A stretch of 64,000 nt of DNA, from the NCBI GenBank assembly GCA_949775045.1, contig OX459108.1, positions 13,415,711 through 13,479,710 of the forward strand, given 5' to 3'. Each line of letters starts with the position of its first letter. Position 1 is the first letter of the stretch. The DNA comes from Metridium senile (taxonomy: Eukaryota; Cnidaria; Anthozoa; Actiniaria; Metridiidae). Positions 49,301 through 60,672 of the stretch are shown here, piece after piece. The notes under the pieces were generated by a model. It ran no database searches and was not told the DNA's origin. It was given only the letters and a program-made list of their open reading frames with translations. Made by a program: the position numbers and the translations under genes.

Positions 49301-52300
49301 GTTTTTGACATTATTTTGAAATTTTTTCATCTTAATTCGGACCAATTACAGACACCGTAGTCACTTTCAAAAACTTTTGATGAACTTTTGACATTATTTT
49401 GACATTTTTTCATCTCAATCTGACCAATTACAGACATCAAAGTTTCTAAAGTCTCCACTTGTCGATATAAACTTGTACCTGATTGGTCCATTGAGATTGA
49501 GAAAATGTCAAAATAATGTCAAAAACTCATCAAAAGTTTTTGTAAGTGACTATGGTACGGCAAGTCTCACAGTAAATTTTACTCCTCTCTTTTATAATAA
49601 TATTTGTTTTGTTGTATTGTCTATGTTCGCATGTGGCGATGATTTGCCTTCTGATGTGGTGTTTTGTTTTTTCTTGTCTGTAGGCATTCAAGTCAGTTGT
49701 AAATGATATTTCAATATTTAAACTAGAACTACCAAGTAAATCAAAACCGTAAGTCTGACTTGTTTTATTTAGCAATCAAAGAAACTATTAAGCAAACAAA
49801 TCACTTTTTTAAAGTCTCAATCTTCTAGCCAGATACAAGTGTCCTACTAATTGGGGAGACTCACTCACTACCACTATGTTAAATACTCACTACCACACTC
49901 ACTACCTCTATGTTAAATATTTTAGCACACAACTCTTCTCACACTTTGATTATATTTTTACTTGTTCAAAGCATACACAGTCAAGTAAACAGACACAGTC
50001 TAACAAGCAATCTACATACAAACACATAAACGTACAAACCAACAAAATTACAAACTAACAAACAAACAAAAGTATTAATCTAAGTGGGTCAATGTAAAAT
50101 TTTTGATTAAGCCAAATGTTTTTATGATCAAATGTTCTTGTTCTTTTTTCAGAGGAGGAGGTCTGTCAGTCAAGCCTCAGCCTGAGTCAAGATGTCCAGA
50201 ACTTCTTGCAAATTACTGTGATATGTTATTGAGAAAGACAACTTACAGCAAACGACTGACTTCTGATGAAATAGAACTTAAACTTAAGGATGTGGTGAGT
50301 CAACTTCTATCCAAAAAGTGCTTTTTCGAGTCCTTTATGATTCTAACATCATCACTATCATCACCATCGTTATATGGCAATCATTATCTTGACACCATCC
50401 ATCAACATCAATTATCATCATTGATTATCATCATTGATTATAAAATCATCATCATCATTTTAACATCATCACTATCATCACCATCATTATATGGCAATCA
50501 TTATCTTGACACCATCCATCAACATCCAACAACATCAATTATCATCATTGATTATAAAATCATCATCATCATCATCATTTTAACATCATCACCATCATCA
50601 CCATCATTATATGGCAATCTTTTTCTCAACACCATCCATCAACATCCAACAACATCAATTATCATCATTGATTATAAAATCATCATCATCATCATCATTC
50701 TAACATCATCACTACCATCACCATCATTATATGGCAATCATAATCTTGACACCATCCATCAACATCCAACAACATCAATTATCATCATTGATTATAAAAT
50801 CATCATCATCATCACCATTTTAACATCATCACTACCATCACCATCATTATATGGCAATCATAATCTTGACACCATCCATCAACATCCATCAACATCAATT
50901 ATCATCATTGATTATAAAATCATCATCATCATCATCATCATTTTAACATCATCACTATCATCACCATCATTATATGGCAATCTTTTTCTCAACACCATCC
51001 ATCAACATCTAACAACATCAATTATCATCATTGATTATAAAATCATCATTTTAAAATCGTTATGATCATCATTATCATTATCACAATTAGTACTTTACAT
51101 TAACATCTTTATCATCTCTATCATTGTCATCTTTGTCATCATCTCTCGTGATCACTGTTGCTAATCATTGCAAACATTATCTATGTACTTGAATGTAAAA
51201 TTATTTTCATTCTTTGACTGCTTTAAATTATTATTGTAATTTATTTTCTAATATTGCTTTCTTTATTTCCTTTAGCTGCTGGTCTTGAAATATGTTGTCA
51301 ATAAAGATGTTTTTATGAGGCAAGTGTTATTCTTTTCAACAAAACACAACAACATTAAATTATATTTTTTATTGCTGCCAAGTGGACTTGTTATTTGAAA
51401 GTAAAACATACTCCTAAATAAGCATGCACTCCAAGTTAGAGTGCAAACCCTTTTATTAAAATCAGTGAAATAAAATCTATTTTTTACTGTCTAATAGTTC
51501 TTATTTAGTGACTATTAGTGACTATTTTAGACAAGTAAAGCTGTAATGAAGTATTGTCTCCTTTGTATTTGCCTTTTCTTAGACTGTTCGGTTGAGTGAT
51601 AGCCACTAAAATAAGAACTATTTGATAGTGACAATTTTGATTTTAATTCACGGATTAAGTGTCTGCGCTCTTTCTTACTTGTCAGTATTTTAAAATGTCA
51701 TTATTTCACTAAGTGTTTTAAATGATAAAATAAGGTATTAACGATGTACTTTGTTGTTGTAGATATCACAAAGCTCATCTAACAAGAAGGCTTATTCTAG
51801 ACACATCAGCTGACAGTGAAATGGAGGAAAATATGGTTGAATGGCTAAGGGTATGGACATCCATCCATCCATCCATCCATCCATCCATCCATCCCTTCTT
51901 TTGTACATTTGTCCAAACATTCACGTACACCTAATTGCAATATTGTTGTCCTGACTTTTGTAATTTAGTGGGAAAGGATTTAATTATAAGATATAGGAAG
52001 GTCACTCAAGCTGAACTCTTTCTTTTGTTACTCCTTTCTTCCTAAATTACTACTGTTCGTTTTTCATGTGGCAACATTCTTGCAAGTAGGTCAGTGAGTC
52101 AGTCAGTGAGTCAGTCAATCAGTCATTCGTTTATTCATTCATTCACTCATTCTTACATCTATCTGTTACTAGTTTGCAATTGTTTTCTCGTTCATCCATC
52201 CATTCATCAGGGGCGGCGCAGAAGCCCCCCTTCTCCCCCCTACTCCCCCTTCTCCCCCTTCTCCCCCTTCTCCCCCTCTCCCCCCTTCTCCCCCCTCTCA

Positions 52301-55300
52301 GCGTTTTCAAAAAGTTATATACCGACAAAATCAGCGTTTTCAAAAAGTTATATACCGACAAAATTGTTTGTGGACAAATATTAGACCTACAAATGTCAGT
52401 CCCTCCCCTCCCCTCCCCCCATACACACACACACACTTAAAAAACGCTGCACCGCCCCTGTTCATTCCTTCATCCACTCTTCTATGTACAATATATACAT
52501 ACATTCATTTATGTTATTTTTCTTTTATTCTTTTATTTACCCTGTCATTTTATATTGTTCCAGGATGTTGGCATGCCTGCAGACTATATTAACAAACTAG
52601 CTAGAATGTTTCAAGATATTAAAGTTAGTGAAGATTTGAACCAAGAATTTAAAAAACATTACAAAACAAAAGGCGATATAGCAGGTACGAGAATCACTTG
52701 TGTGTTATCAGTGTTTTTCAATGTCAACTTCTATTTTCATTATGAAATACAATCAATAAAATCATAGCCCGTGAAAACAGACGTTCTTTCGCTCCTCTTT
52801 CACCCGCGAAACTATTATAACATTTTTTTTCTATTTTAAAAACATCTGAGCAACGAGCCGGGAAATTTTTGCGTTGGGAAGAGGAGCGAAAGAACGTCTG
52901 TTTCTCAGGCTATACAATCATGGTCACATAAAATATATTTACTTATCCTTTACAAGCGCTTTACATTTCTAACAAACATATAAAATCTTATTTAGGGACA
53001 GACCATTAGATTCTTGATGAGAGGTTGCGGGATTTCCCCAAAAAATACTCGAAAAAATATATCGTGGACAACGAAAAACCCGAAAAATATATCGGGCAAA
53101 GCTGAAAAATTGCGAATTAATTTAAAAATATACATTCTTGGCGATTACATCCAAAACAACAAATTAATCGAATCAAAAAGATTGTAATTACGAAAAAAAT
53201 TAGATCTCAGAGATGAAGTGCATATATGTGGCAATAAGTAATACATTTTACACCTCATTTCACATGCGAGCGTCAGTGGTATAATGGTTAGCATAGCTGC
53301 CTTCCAAGCAGTTGATCCGGGTTCGATTCCCGGCTGACGCACTTACTTTTTTTTGCCCCTTTTTTCTTTCTGATTCTTTTCTATTCTTTTCTTTTACATT
53401 TTTCTCTTTTTTAATAACAAAGACTGCTTTTATTGTTTGGAGTATTTTCTTTAATATTAGTATTTTTATTAGAGGTAATCATGTATAGAAAATTAAAATT
53501 ATTCAAATTTATCATTTTTTGTATATAATTTATCCTATTATCTTTTTAGAATCATATTGCAAACCATAAATTCCCATTAATAACAATGTGTTTATATATA
53601 TTTTTGTAGATTCTATAAATATAAAGATTTTGAACGCGGGGGCATGGTCACGAGCATCGGAAAGGATTCCTGTTTCTCTTCCAACTGATGTAAGTACTGA
53701 AAAATTGTTTTCATTAAAAAAACGGGAAAATGTTTTTTTCTTTGCATTTTGTCTTTATATTTTTATTTCTTTATTTCTTTATATTTGTTGTATTCCAGTT
53801 AAATTTTAGTGTTTTTTCTTTTAATTTATTTATGTCATCGTATCGTTTATTTTATCGCAGTTAGAAGACTGTATTCCAGAAGTAGAAGAATTTTATCGCA
53901 AGAATCACAGTGGTAGAAAATTACAGTGGCATCACTTGATGTCAAATGGAGTGGTAAGTGAGATATTATTTATTTATTTGTTTATTCATTATTCCATTCA
54001 TTCATCCATTCATTCATTCATCCATCCATCCATTCATCCATTCATTCCTTCATTCCTTCCTTCCTTCCTTCATTCATTCCATCATTCAATAATTCATTCA
54101 GCAATCATTCGTTTATTAATCCATTCTTTCATTTATCTATTCATTTGTTGATTAGTTAATTCATTCATTCGCTTATCTACTCATGCTTTCAATTATTCAT
54201 TCTTTTATTTATTTATTCATTCATTCATTTATTCATTCATTCATTCATTTATTTATTTATTCATTCATTCATTCATTTATTCATTCATTCATTCATTTAT
54301 TTATTCATTCATTCATTCATTCATTCGTTCATTTCTTTCTTTATTCATTTGTTTCCTTATTAGTTCATACATGTATTATTCTTCCATTAACTGTGTCCTG
54401 TATGATAATAATGTAATTTTGTGTTAATCATCTAGATAACATTTTGTAACAAAATCGGCAAATTTGACCTCGAAGTAACGACTTTCCAAATGTCCGTCCT
54501 CTTCGCTTGGAACGAGCGACCGTTAGAAAAAATAAGCTTCGAAAATTTAAGGTAACTTTTCGCTCTGCTTCAAAGTAATGTTTGTATATATACACCTATT
54601 TCAAAAATCGTTGTCGCAATCAAAATTACAGTCCACACTATGAAGCCTGCAAAGGATGTCGGTATTTCTTCTCTTGTTATCGATTTATTCATAGTATATT
54701 TTAATTGTACGAGTTTGTGTTATATGACCATAACAAGTTGTTACAGTGGAAGATGATTAAACAAATCTTTATTGAAAAACGCGTAATAAATCACAAATTC
54801 TATTCATATTACAGACATCCTTTGCAGGTTTCAGAGTGTGGACTGTAGCTTCGGCTGCGACAACGATTTTTGAAATGGGTGTATATTTTGTTTATCAATC
54901 GAATTGTTATGGCGTGGTAGAAAAGAATTAATTAATAGATCTTAATATATATTTGTTTGTTTAGACTGGCGACAGAATTACCCGACTCAGAGTTGCGGAA
55001 AACGTTATGGGTAAGAAGAACTAGAGTGCAAATAATAGCCGAGTGGTTTTCATTAACCCGTGAAAGAAAGTGTTTTAGTAAAGTGTAATAGTCAAATAAC
55101 AACAAAAGAACACAATGAAATTATAGAGACTGCTAAGGTTTATTAGTCTAATATCTATTTCACGGGTTAAATGACTTCACTCTAATAAAAACCAGCTAAA
55201 GTGTAATAGTCAAATAACAACAAAAGAACACAACGGAATTAGAATGTATCATTTAAATAGTGATATACTAAGTAATGGTTCACGGGTCTATAAAAACACT

Positions 55301-56588
55301 CTATACCCGTGAAATAGTTAGCTAATTATTTAGTGCAATTTTATGCTAATTATATCGTTTACTTAATAGTCTAGTACTATTTGTTTCACGGGTATATTAT
55401 TTGCACGCTACCACAGAACTCAAATACTACTATCCAGACTTCAAGTTGTAGACTTCAGTGTCTCCCCCTGGGGTCGATATGTAATGATAGACTTCCATTC
55501 CTTGTTGGGATCCCTGTGTTTCGATCGACCACCCCTCCCCTAATATTTTTGCTGTGTTGTAATGGTTATATACATATATTTTTTTGTAGTCGATGGTATC
55601 GTTAACAAAGTTTAAACGTCAAGTTCTTCTTTGTGAACCTCCGGTCCGTTCACTCAAGGAATTTACCGACAGTTCGTTGTTTTGTGTGAATCAGGAATTC
55701 GCTCTCGTGTAAGTAGAAACAATGATAGAAAACAATAAATAATATGGTGTTATCGTCGTCATCATGATCTTCATCATTACAACTATCGTCGTTATATCGT
55801 TATGATAATTGTTATCATTATCGTTATCATCATCGTTATCGTTATTATCATCGTTATTAAAATCGTTAATATCTTTATCATTACATCGTTATTATGTCAG
55901 TATCGTGATCACTTATTATCGTTGTTATTGTCCTTATAACTAAAATATGACAACGATAATCAAAGGATGATAATGATGACGATAATAACGTTAATGATGA
56001 TGAAAATGATAACTGATGATAACAACGAAAATAAGTGATAACGATAATAAGTGATAACGATGATAAGTGATAACGATAATAAGTGATAACGATAATGATA
56101 TAATGACGATGTTAACGATAATTGTAATGATGAAGATAACGATTTTAATAACGATGATAATAACGATAACGATGATGATAACGATAATGATAACGATTAT
56201 CATAACGATATATATATTAACTATCCTTACCATTACCATCACGATTGCTTGACTGTACTCTATTGTTTTCCAGCAAAAACGGCAAAGTTCAGAAACGTGG
56301 TAAAGTAAATCTAATTGGTCGACTTCAGCTATCAACGGAGAAAACCAAACAAGAAGAAAATGAGGGTATTGTGGCTCTCAGAATATTGAGAATACAGGTA
56401 AAGAATTAAATTAACTACACTATATTTGGAGAGTAACACGTTATAACCATGTCAATTCTCAGTAACAGATTACTGAAAACAACATCAATTGCTCAGGTTT
56501 CTATCTAACTATAGTACCGAGCATGTCATCACTAACATCATTATCATCATCGTTATCATCAGCACGGTCATCATCATCATCATCATCG

Positions 56589-56649
<61 letters not shown>

Positions 56650-56947
56650 TATCATCATCATCATCATCATCATCACACAATCCTTATCATTATTATCCTT
56701 ATCATTGCTATGCTAAATATTAAAAAAGAACTTCCCATGTTGCGTTTTACAGGAAGCCATTGTAAAGATCATGAAGATGAGGAAAAAGATTACCAATGCT
56801 GCCCTCCAAACCGAGCTTGTCGAGATCCTTAAAAACATGTTTATTCCCCAAAAGAAAATGATTAAAGAACAAATCGAATGGTTGATCGAACACAAGTACC
56901 TGAAGAGAGACGAGGAAGACATCAATCTCTTTATTTACCTCGTGTAG
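41416..56947 (+). CDS. CUL5: Cullin-5, complete, 21 exons
   Basis: Exons: 41416-41546, 42339-42438, 43794-43976, 44269-44410, 45114-45259, 45692-45772, 46473-46566, 47619-47749, 48172-48279, 49684-49748, 50153-50294, 51276-51319, 51763-51850, 52564-52684, 53610-53689, 53861-53953, 54436-54551, 54965-55010, 55590-55708, 56274-56397, 56753-56947. Every junction keeps frame; the total is 2349 nt, 782 residues (human CUL5 is 780). Matches to CUL5 include QFEEKWHEIRP at the start, NGVQNYMQYAETKLKEEEQR, the cullin-homology block SVNIKILNAGAWSR-like NIKILNAGAWSRASER, and the C-terminal IVKIMKMRKKITNA, where Lys726 is the expected NEDD8 acceptor, ending EHKYLKRDEEDINLFIYLV. CUL5 is the scaffold of RING ubiquitin ligases that use RBX2 and elongin B/C-SOCS-box receptors. 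The intron after exon 12 uses a GC donor. Introns carry the repeats and the tRNA listed separately. Confidence 0.97.
42439..43793. repeat. CUL5 intron 2: long (ATTC)n higher-order array
   Basis: From about 42450 to 43470 the intron is ATTC/ATCC/ATTT tetranucleotides arranged in a longer unit of about 60-90 bp (CATCCATTTATTTATTCATT then TATCAATCCATCC), repeated about 13 times. A hairpin (CTGGGAGCTGTAGAGCA and its complement) follows at 43498-43571, then a poly-G run near 43700. The array is stop-free in the frame of exon 2. Confidence 0.95.
43498..43571. repeat. Hairpin, CTGGGAGCTGTAGAGCA arms
   Basis: Perfect 17-bp arms close a loop of about 40 bases directly after the ATTC array in CUL5 intron 2. 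Confidence 0.8.
44420..45055. repeat. CUL5 intron 4: GAAT/GACT array
   Basis: This is a degenerate tetranucleotide array with a recurring longer phrase (GACTGCAGACAGAATGACAG) seen at least six times between 44750 and 45030. On the - strand it is open and rich in Ser-Gln-Ser-Val. It fills almost the whole intron between exons 4 and 5. Confidence 0.95.
45390..45672. repeat. CUL5 intron 5: three tandem 95-bp units
   Basis: Units begin at 45390, 45486 and 45581 with TTACGGTGTTACAAATTTC or a variant, and contain AGCCTATACTAGTTTACTTG. The latter phrase is a dispersed repeat also seen near 6610 and 15525 and, inverted, 39050. Confidence 0.9.
45780..46430. repeat. CUL5 intron 6: (GAT)n then (AAT)n microsatellites
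   Basis: Imperfect GAT/GATGGTGAT repeats run to about 46260. A nearly pure AAT/AATAAT tract of about 100 bp follows (46305-46412). Confidence 0.95.
46613..47130. mobile_element. MITE with CAATAGACCGATCC ends, copy 2 (CUL5 intron 7)
   Basis: The ends are perfectly complementary (CAATAGACCGATCCAAGG / GGATCGGTCTATTG). The interior is colinear with 37111-37615, with a few small insertions such as ATATAATTTT for ATATTTT. Confidence 0.9.
47472..47589. mobile_element. Short MITE, AGGGACTGGTCATAAA ends (CUL5 intron 7)
   Basis: AGGGACTGGTCATAAA and its complement TTTATGACCAGTCCCT bound a 118-bp element. Its right end lies only about 20 bp before the exon 8 polypyrimidine tract. Confidence 0.8.
48307..48444. 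mobile_element. Short MITE, GGGGCCGGTAGTACGAA ends (CUL5 intron 9)
   Basis: GGGGCCGGTAGTACGAAGGG pairs with the complement of CCTTTCGTACAACCAGCCCC, and internal TATCC/GGATA repeats lie between them. It follows exon 9 by 27 bp. Near 48490-48560, GACATGTTTCGGCGTACTTA then TGCCATCATCAG looks like a Penelope-like retroelement terminus. Confidence 0.8.
49265..49561. mobile_element. Nested hairpin element (CUL5 intron 9)
   Basis: TAGTCACTTACAAAA...CTTTTGATGAGTTTTTGACA is followed by a second direct partial copy near 49350 and by the inverted arm at 49500-49561. The element has therefore one right arm and two left arms. Confidence 0.75.
50336..51060. repeat. CUL5 intron 11: minisatellite, about 120-bp unit, six copies
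   Basis: Each unit carries AACATCATCACTATCATCAC, TTATATGGCAATC, ACACCATCCATCAACATC and CATTGATTATAAAATCATCA. The array is stop-free in the frame of exon 11 for about 240 codons, which makes a long but almost certainly spurious ORF. Confidence 0.95.
51926..52092. mobile_element. TACCTAATTGCAAGAA-family MITE (CUL5 intron 13)
   Basis: This is colinear with 3601-3767 and shares GTCCTGACTTTTGTAATTTA and GAACTCTTTCTTTTGTTA. It is preceded by a (CATC)n run at 51858-51893. Confidence 0.85.
52208..52460. mobile_element. MITE with CAGGGGCGGCGCAG ends and C/T-rich core (CUL5 intron 13)
   Basis: CAGGGGCGGCGCAG at the left and CTGCACCGCCCCTG at the right frame a (CTTCTCCCCC)n tract and two direct copies of AGCGTTTTCAAAAAGTTATA. 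Confidence 0.75.
52764..52913. mobile_element. MITE hairpin (CUL5 intron 14)
   Basis: The ends ATAGCCCGTGAAAACAGACG continue into TTCTTTCGCTCCTCTT, with the complement at the right side. The arms are about 36 bp. Related sequence (GCCTGAGTTTCGCGGGGGGA, AGTACGTCTG) is found at 5698 in the tandem unit. Confidence 0.85.
53270..53341 (+). tRNA. tRNA-Gly (anticodon UCC)
   Basis: The 72-nt sequence folds into a complete cloverleaf. The acceptor stem GCGTCAG pairs with CTGACGC and is followed by discriminator A. The anticodon arm CTGCCTTCCAAGCAG carries TCC. The T arm CCGGGTTCGATTCCCGG contains the GTTCGATTCC box B, and the D region (GTGGTATAATGGTTAGCAT) contains box A. A T run (TTTTTTTT at about 53346) can terminate Pol III. 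It lies in the sense orientation in CUL5 intron 14, between exons ending 52684 and starting 53610. Confidence 0.96.
53966..54370. repeat. CUL5 intron 16: (ATTC)n array
   Basis: This is a nearly pure ATTC/ATTT/CTTC tetranucleotide array filling most of the intron between exons 16 and 17. Confidence 0.95.
54587..54886. mobile_element. MITE with ATATACACC ends (CUL5 intron 17)
   Basis: ATATACACCTATTTCAAAAA then TCGTTGTCGCA is mirrored by TGCGACAACGATTTTTGAAA then TGGGTGTATAT. It contains GTGTTATATGACCATAACAA, also found near 22318. Confidence 0.85.
55022..55410. mobile_element. Nested MITE (CUL5 intron 18)
   Basis: TAGAGTGCAAATAATA at the left pairs with TATTATTTGCACGCTA at the right. Inside are several CCCGTGAAA and AGTGTAATAGTCAAATAAC blocks in both orientations, related to the element at 1748-1906. 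The pattern suggests repeated insertion of one family into itself. Confidence 0.75.
55740..56230. repeat. CUL5 intron 19: TATCGT/GATAAC repeats, partly palindromic
   Basis: The left part reads TCGTTATCAT-type repeats and the right part GATAACGATAATA-type repeats, so the intron as a whole can fold back on itself. Confidence 0.85.
56523..56690. repeat. CUL5 intron 20: (ATC)n microsatellite
   Basis: About 50 ATC units with few interruptions, ending about 60 bp before the last exon. The frames here are homopolymeric Ile, Ser or His and are not coding. Confidence 0.95.
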
Positions 56948-57310
56948 CCAAGGCTGATTGGATTAGTATAACAACTCGCTGTGCGGGCTTCCTGTGCCAT
57001 TTCTACAACCCCTCCAAGACCAAGAAAGCCTCTCGCCATTGGTAACAATGAGAATTTTTTACTGAGCACAAGTAAAAGGAATCACGAAATTTCGTCTCTA
57101 GCAGAAACGACTTGTCATGAAAATGTTGTAATTATTTTTTCCCAGAAGTCCTTTGCTTGTGGTTGAAAACGACCGAAAGGAAGCACGGGAAATATGTAAA
57201 TTAGCTACTAATTTAAAAAGCAATGGTTTTCAAATTGTAAATTACAAGTATCTGACTGTATGGCGTTTGGTTCACTGTCAAATTGAACAATTTCCATGTA
57301 CAGTTGGCAT

Positions 57311-57513
57311 AGTACCCTTCACAGTTCCCTGCGCCATCTTAACAGGAAGACAGGCTTTTGCAACGAAGCGAGACGAACGTTGAGCTTACAATGATAGAGA
57401 CCTTTTAACACCTTGCGGGACAATTATTCACGTGTCTCTATCATTGCTCATATCTCACTTCGCGAGGCCTGGCTACCTTTTAAGATGACGCAGGGTACAG
57501 TGGATGGGGCTAC
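57311..57513. mobile_element. Diverged CACAGTTCCCTGCGCCAT-family MITE
   Basis: The left end CACAGTTCCCTGCGCCAT and right end ATGACGCAGGGTACAGTG are those of the element at 3184-3362. The interior is inverted relative to it (the GACCTTTTAACACCTTGCGG half comes first). Confidence 0.75.
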
Positions 57514-57635
57514 TATTCGTATGTTGCTCAGTAGTGTTGATATTGAATCATTATAACTTGTTGTTTCTCACTAAAAAAGGTTTAAAAACATTTAAATTGT
57601 ACATATTGATAACACAATCTACTCTAGTTTAATAG

Positions 57636-57641
57636 AATAAA
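57636..57641 (+). terminator. Candidate CUL5 poly(A) signal
   Basis: The first clear AATAAA after the CUL5 stop, about 690 bp downstream; the 3' UTR would include the MITE at 57311. Confidence 0.35.
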
Positions 57642-57831
57642 AATCAATCATTTGTTAATACATGTAGTACAGTTTACTGTCGTTATCTAATAGCATTGCA
57701 CAACATTCTAGAAACTCTATTTCTCCTTCTTGGATACTTATTTTACTGTATTATTTACTGGATAATGTTGACTATTGCTTTTGAAGGATGTCACAGGGAA
57801 AATATCTGTTTTTATTATTATCCAACTAGTC

Positions 57832-57905
57832 ATAGACGAGTAAAAATATCGCAGGAATAGGACTGGATCATGTAAAAATATCCAGCGATATTTTTACTCG
57901 TCTAT
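57832..57905. repeat. Hairpin, ATAGACGAGTAAAAATATCG arms
   Basis: Perfect 21-bp arms, short loop. Confidence 0.8.
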
Positions 57906-57979
57906 CTAGCCCTCAAGTAAGACAATATTTTGCTTGATAATAAATAAATTGATGCCAATTTTGTCACATGAAAATTTCA

Positions 57980-60480
57980 TTAAAAATTTATAATTATTTT
58001 TCATTCAGGAATTTTTTTGGTTTTGAAATCGTTTTGCGTTTTTTAGCGTTTTCTCAGCAAATAGGCAAGAAAGTTGAAATGTTTTTTGAAGCATAAGTAG
58101 ATTCTTGATAGTAAAACACGATGAGTGTTGAATTAGCTTTGAAAAAAGTTTATAAGAAGGAGAAAAAAAAATTGAAAATTTGAGTCGGAAATTGGTCTTC
58201 CTGTGGTAAGCTCAATACCATTCAAAGAATGAAAAATCGCTTAAATTCGTTGAAAAACGACAGGAATTTTTTTTAAACCAATTTGTATTGTATAATAAAA
58301 AACGGAGATATGTTTTCATGCTTAAAATCGATGTTTTGAAATCTTCGATTTTTTGGGATAAGATGCGGGCTTCCTGTGGTGGTCGTTATATGCTTATGAC
58401 GAAAATATACTTAACATTGTTATGCAAATTCCATCAATCCATTTTTCGAAATAGGTTAAGGTAGCGATTTTGAAGGGGAAAACCTGCTTATTTAAGCTTC
58501 GCCATTCTTTTTGTTTGTTTTGATCAAGTTTTTTTAATTATGTTCCACCTGATATTGATCACATGCTTAGATAGGAATGTAAAGAATACTGTGGTAAAGA
58601 AAACAGTTTTAGTTTTTGTAAAGTTCTTGAGAAAATCGACGGGCATTTTTAAGCGTCGCTTACCTTTATACTTTTTTCCACTAATATCTTTAATTCTGTT
58701 GCGCCTTATTTTGATCACATGGTTAGAGTGCAAGATTAAGTATACTTTCGTCAAGAAAAAAGGCTTAATTTTTGTAAATTTGTGAAGAAAATCGACGTTT
58801 TTGTATTTTGCATTCTAATAAGTCACCACAGGAAGCCCGCATCTCATCCCAAAAAATCGATGATTTCAAAACATCGATTTTAGGCATGAAAACATGTCTT
58901 CGCAATTTATTAAACAATAAAAATTGGTTTAAATTTTTTTCCCTGGTGTTTTTCGACGAATTTGAGCGATTTTTCCATCCTTGCATACCAATGAGCTTAC
59001 CACAGGAAGCCCAACGACCGACTCAAATTTTCAACATTTTCCCCCTCCTTCTTATAGACTTTTTTCGGAAGAAATTCAACAGTCATTGTGTTCTACTAAC
59101 CAGAATCTACATGTGCATCAAAAAAAAAGTTCAAGTTGTTTGTTTATTTGTGGAAAAAACGCTAAAAAACGCAAAACGATGTCAAAACCCAAAAAGTTCC
59201 GGAATGAAAAATAATCAAAAGTTTTTAATAAAATTTTCATGTAACAAAATTGTTATTATTAGAAAACTCTACTAAAGCCATGCAAAGATTAACAATCATT
59301 TTTTCAAAATATGTAACATTCGCGATTTTATAAGGGCAAAACTGGCTTTTTTAAGCTTCGCCAACCTTTTTGCTTTTTTCACCATCGTTTTTAATTCTGT
59401 TACGCCTGATTTTGATCACATGGTTAGAGTGCAATGTTAAGTATACTTTCGTCAAGAAAAAAGGTTTAATTCTTGTAAATTTGTGAAGAAAAGCGACGTT
59501 TTTGCAGTTTGCATAATAACGAGTCACCACAGGAAGCCCACATCTTATCCCAAAAATTCGAAGATTTCAAAATATCGATTTTAAGCATGAAAACATATCT
59601 CCGTATTTTATTATATAATAAAAATTGGTTTAAAAAATTTTCCCTGGTGTTTTTCAACGAATTTAAGCGATTTTTCCATCATCTTTGAATAGTATTGAGC
59701 TTACCACAGGAAGCCCAACTTCCGACTCAAATTTTCAATATTTTTTTCTCCTTCTTACAAACTTTTTTCAAAAGTAATTCAACAATCATCGTGTTCTACT
59801 AACAAGTATCTACCTGTGCATCAAAAAATATTTCAAGTTTTTTGCCTGTTTGTTGAGAAAACGCTGAAAAACGCAAAACGACGTCAAAACCAAAAAAAAT
59901 AATTAATAATAAAATTAATAAAATTTTCATGTAACAAAATTGATATCATTAGAAATTTATATTAAAGTTATGCAAAGATAAAGCCTGTTTTTGAAAATAT
60001 GTAAAATTTGTGATTTTATAAGGGCAAATTAGGGCATATTAATGACCTCACCACAGGAAGCCTGCAAATTTACAAAAAAATTCTAAAATTTCAAAATTTC
60101 GATTATGAGCAAGAAAACATGCAGTAGCATTTTATTATAAAAGAAAAAGTTGTTTAAAAAAATTCCTTGGCGTTTTTAAACGAGTTGGATATTAATGACC
60201 TCACCACAGGAATTCTGCAATTTAACACGACAAATCGAAAATTTCAAAATATTTATTTTATGCGTGAAAACATGCGACACTATTTTATAAAGCAATGCAA
60301 AATTATTTAAAACATTTTTCCTCTTGGTTTTTCAATGATATTTTTTCAATGATATTAATATTTAATATTCTTAACCTGAATATGATGAACTAACCACAGG
60401 AAGCCCCACGTCCGACACAGTTTTCAACATATTTTTTATTCTTTTTTTCTATGTAAAAACTTATTACAAAACATTTTCAC
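57980..60480. repeat. Iterated repeat with ACCACAGGAAGCC motif, direct and inverted copies
   Basis: A unit of about 700 bp occurs in direct order at 58822 and 59525 and, shorter and more diverged, at 60050 and 60201. An inverted copy is at 58190-58380. The motif ACCACAGGAAGCC or its complement appears at about 58198, 58369, 58822, 58997, 59525, 59701, 60050, 60201 (variant) and 60391. Between copies lie AAAATCGATG.TTT.AAA, GCATGAAAACAT and AAAAATTGGTTTAAA blocks. The small ORFs here (such as 58808-59275) follow the repeat and show no known domain. Confidence 0.85.
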
Positions 60481-60672
60481 GGTTCACGTCCACTATCAAA
60501 CAATTGAACTGCTAGCTAATTGAAACACCTCAAAATTAAAGAATATATTACACGCTATCGAAACTGAGTTTGTTCGATTCGAACCATGAAAGGTTTTATT
60601 CAACATTGATGATATACTGCTGCTGATTATTTTTTTTAGCTTGTAGTTCATTCTCTATTTATGAAATATGTA

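Noticed and set aside
50103..51065. 320-codon open frame as a gene
   Set aside because: Its first part is CUL5 exon 11; the rest is a six-copy minisatellite in the intron.
56489..56723. Poly-Ile / poly-Ser frames
   Set aside because: This is an (ATC)n microsatellite in CUL5 intron 20.
58808..59275. 155-codon ORF
   Set aside because: It falls wholly inside the ACCACAGGAAGCC repeat field; sister copies do not keep the frame and there are no domain motifs.
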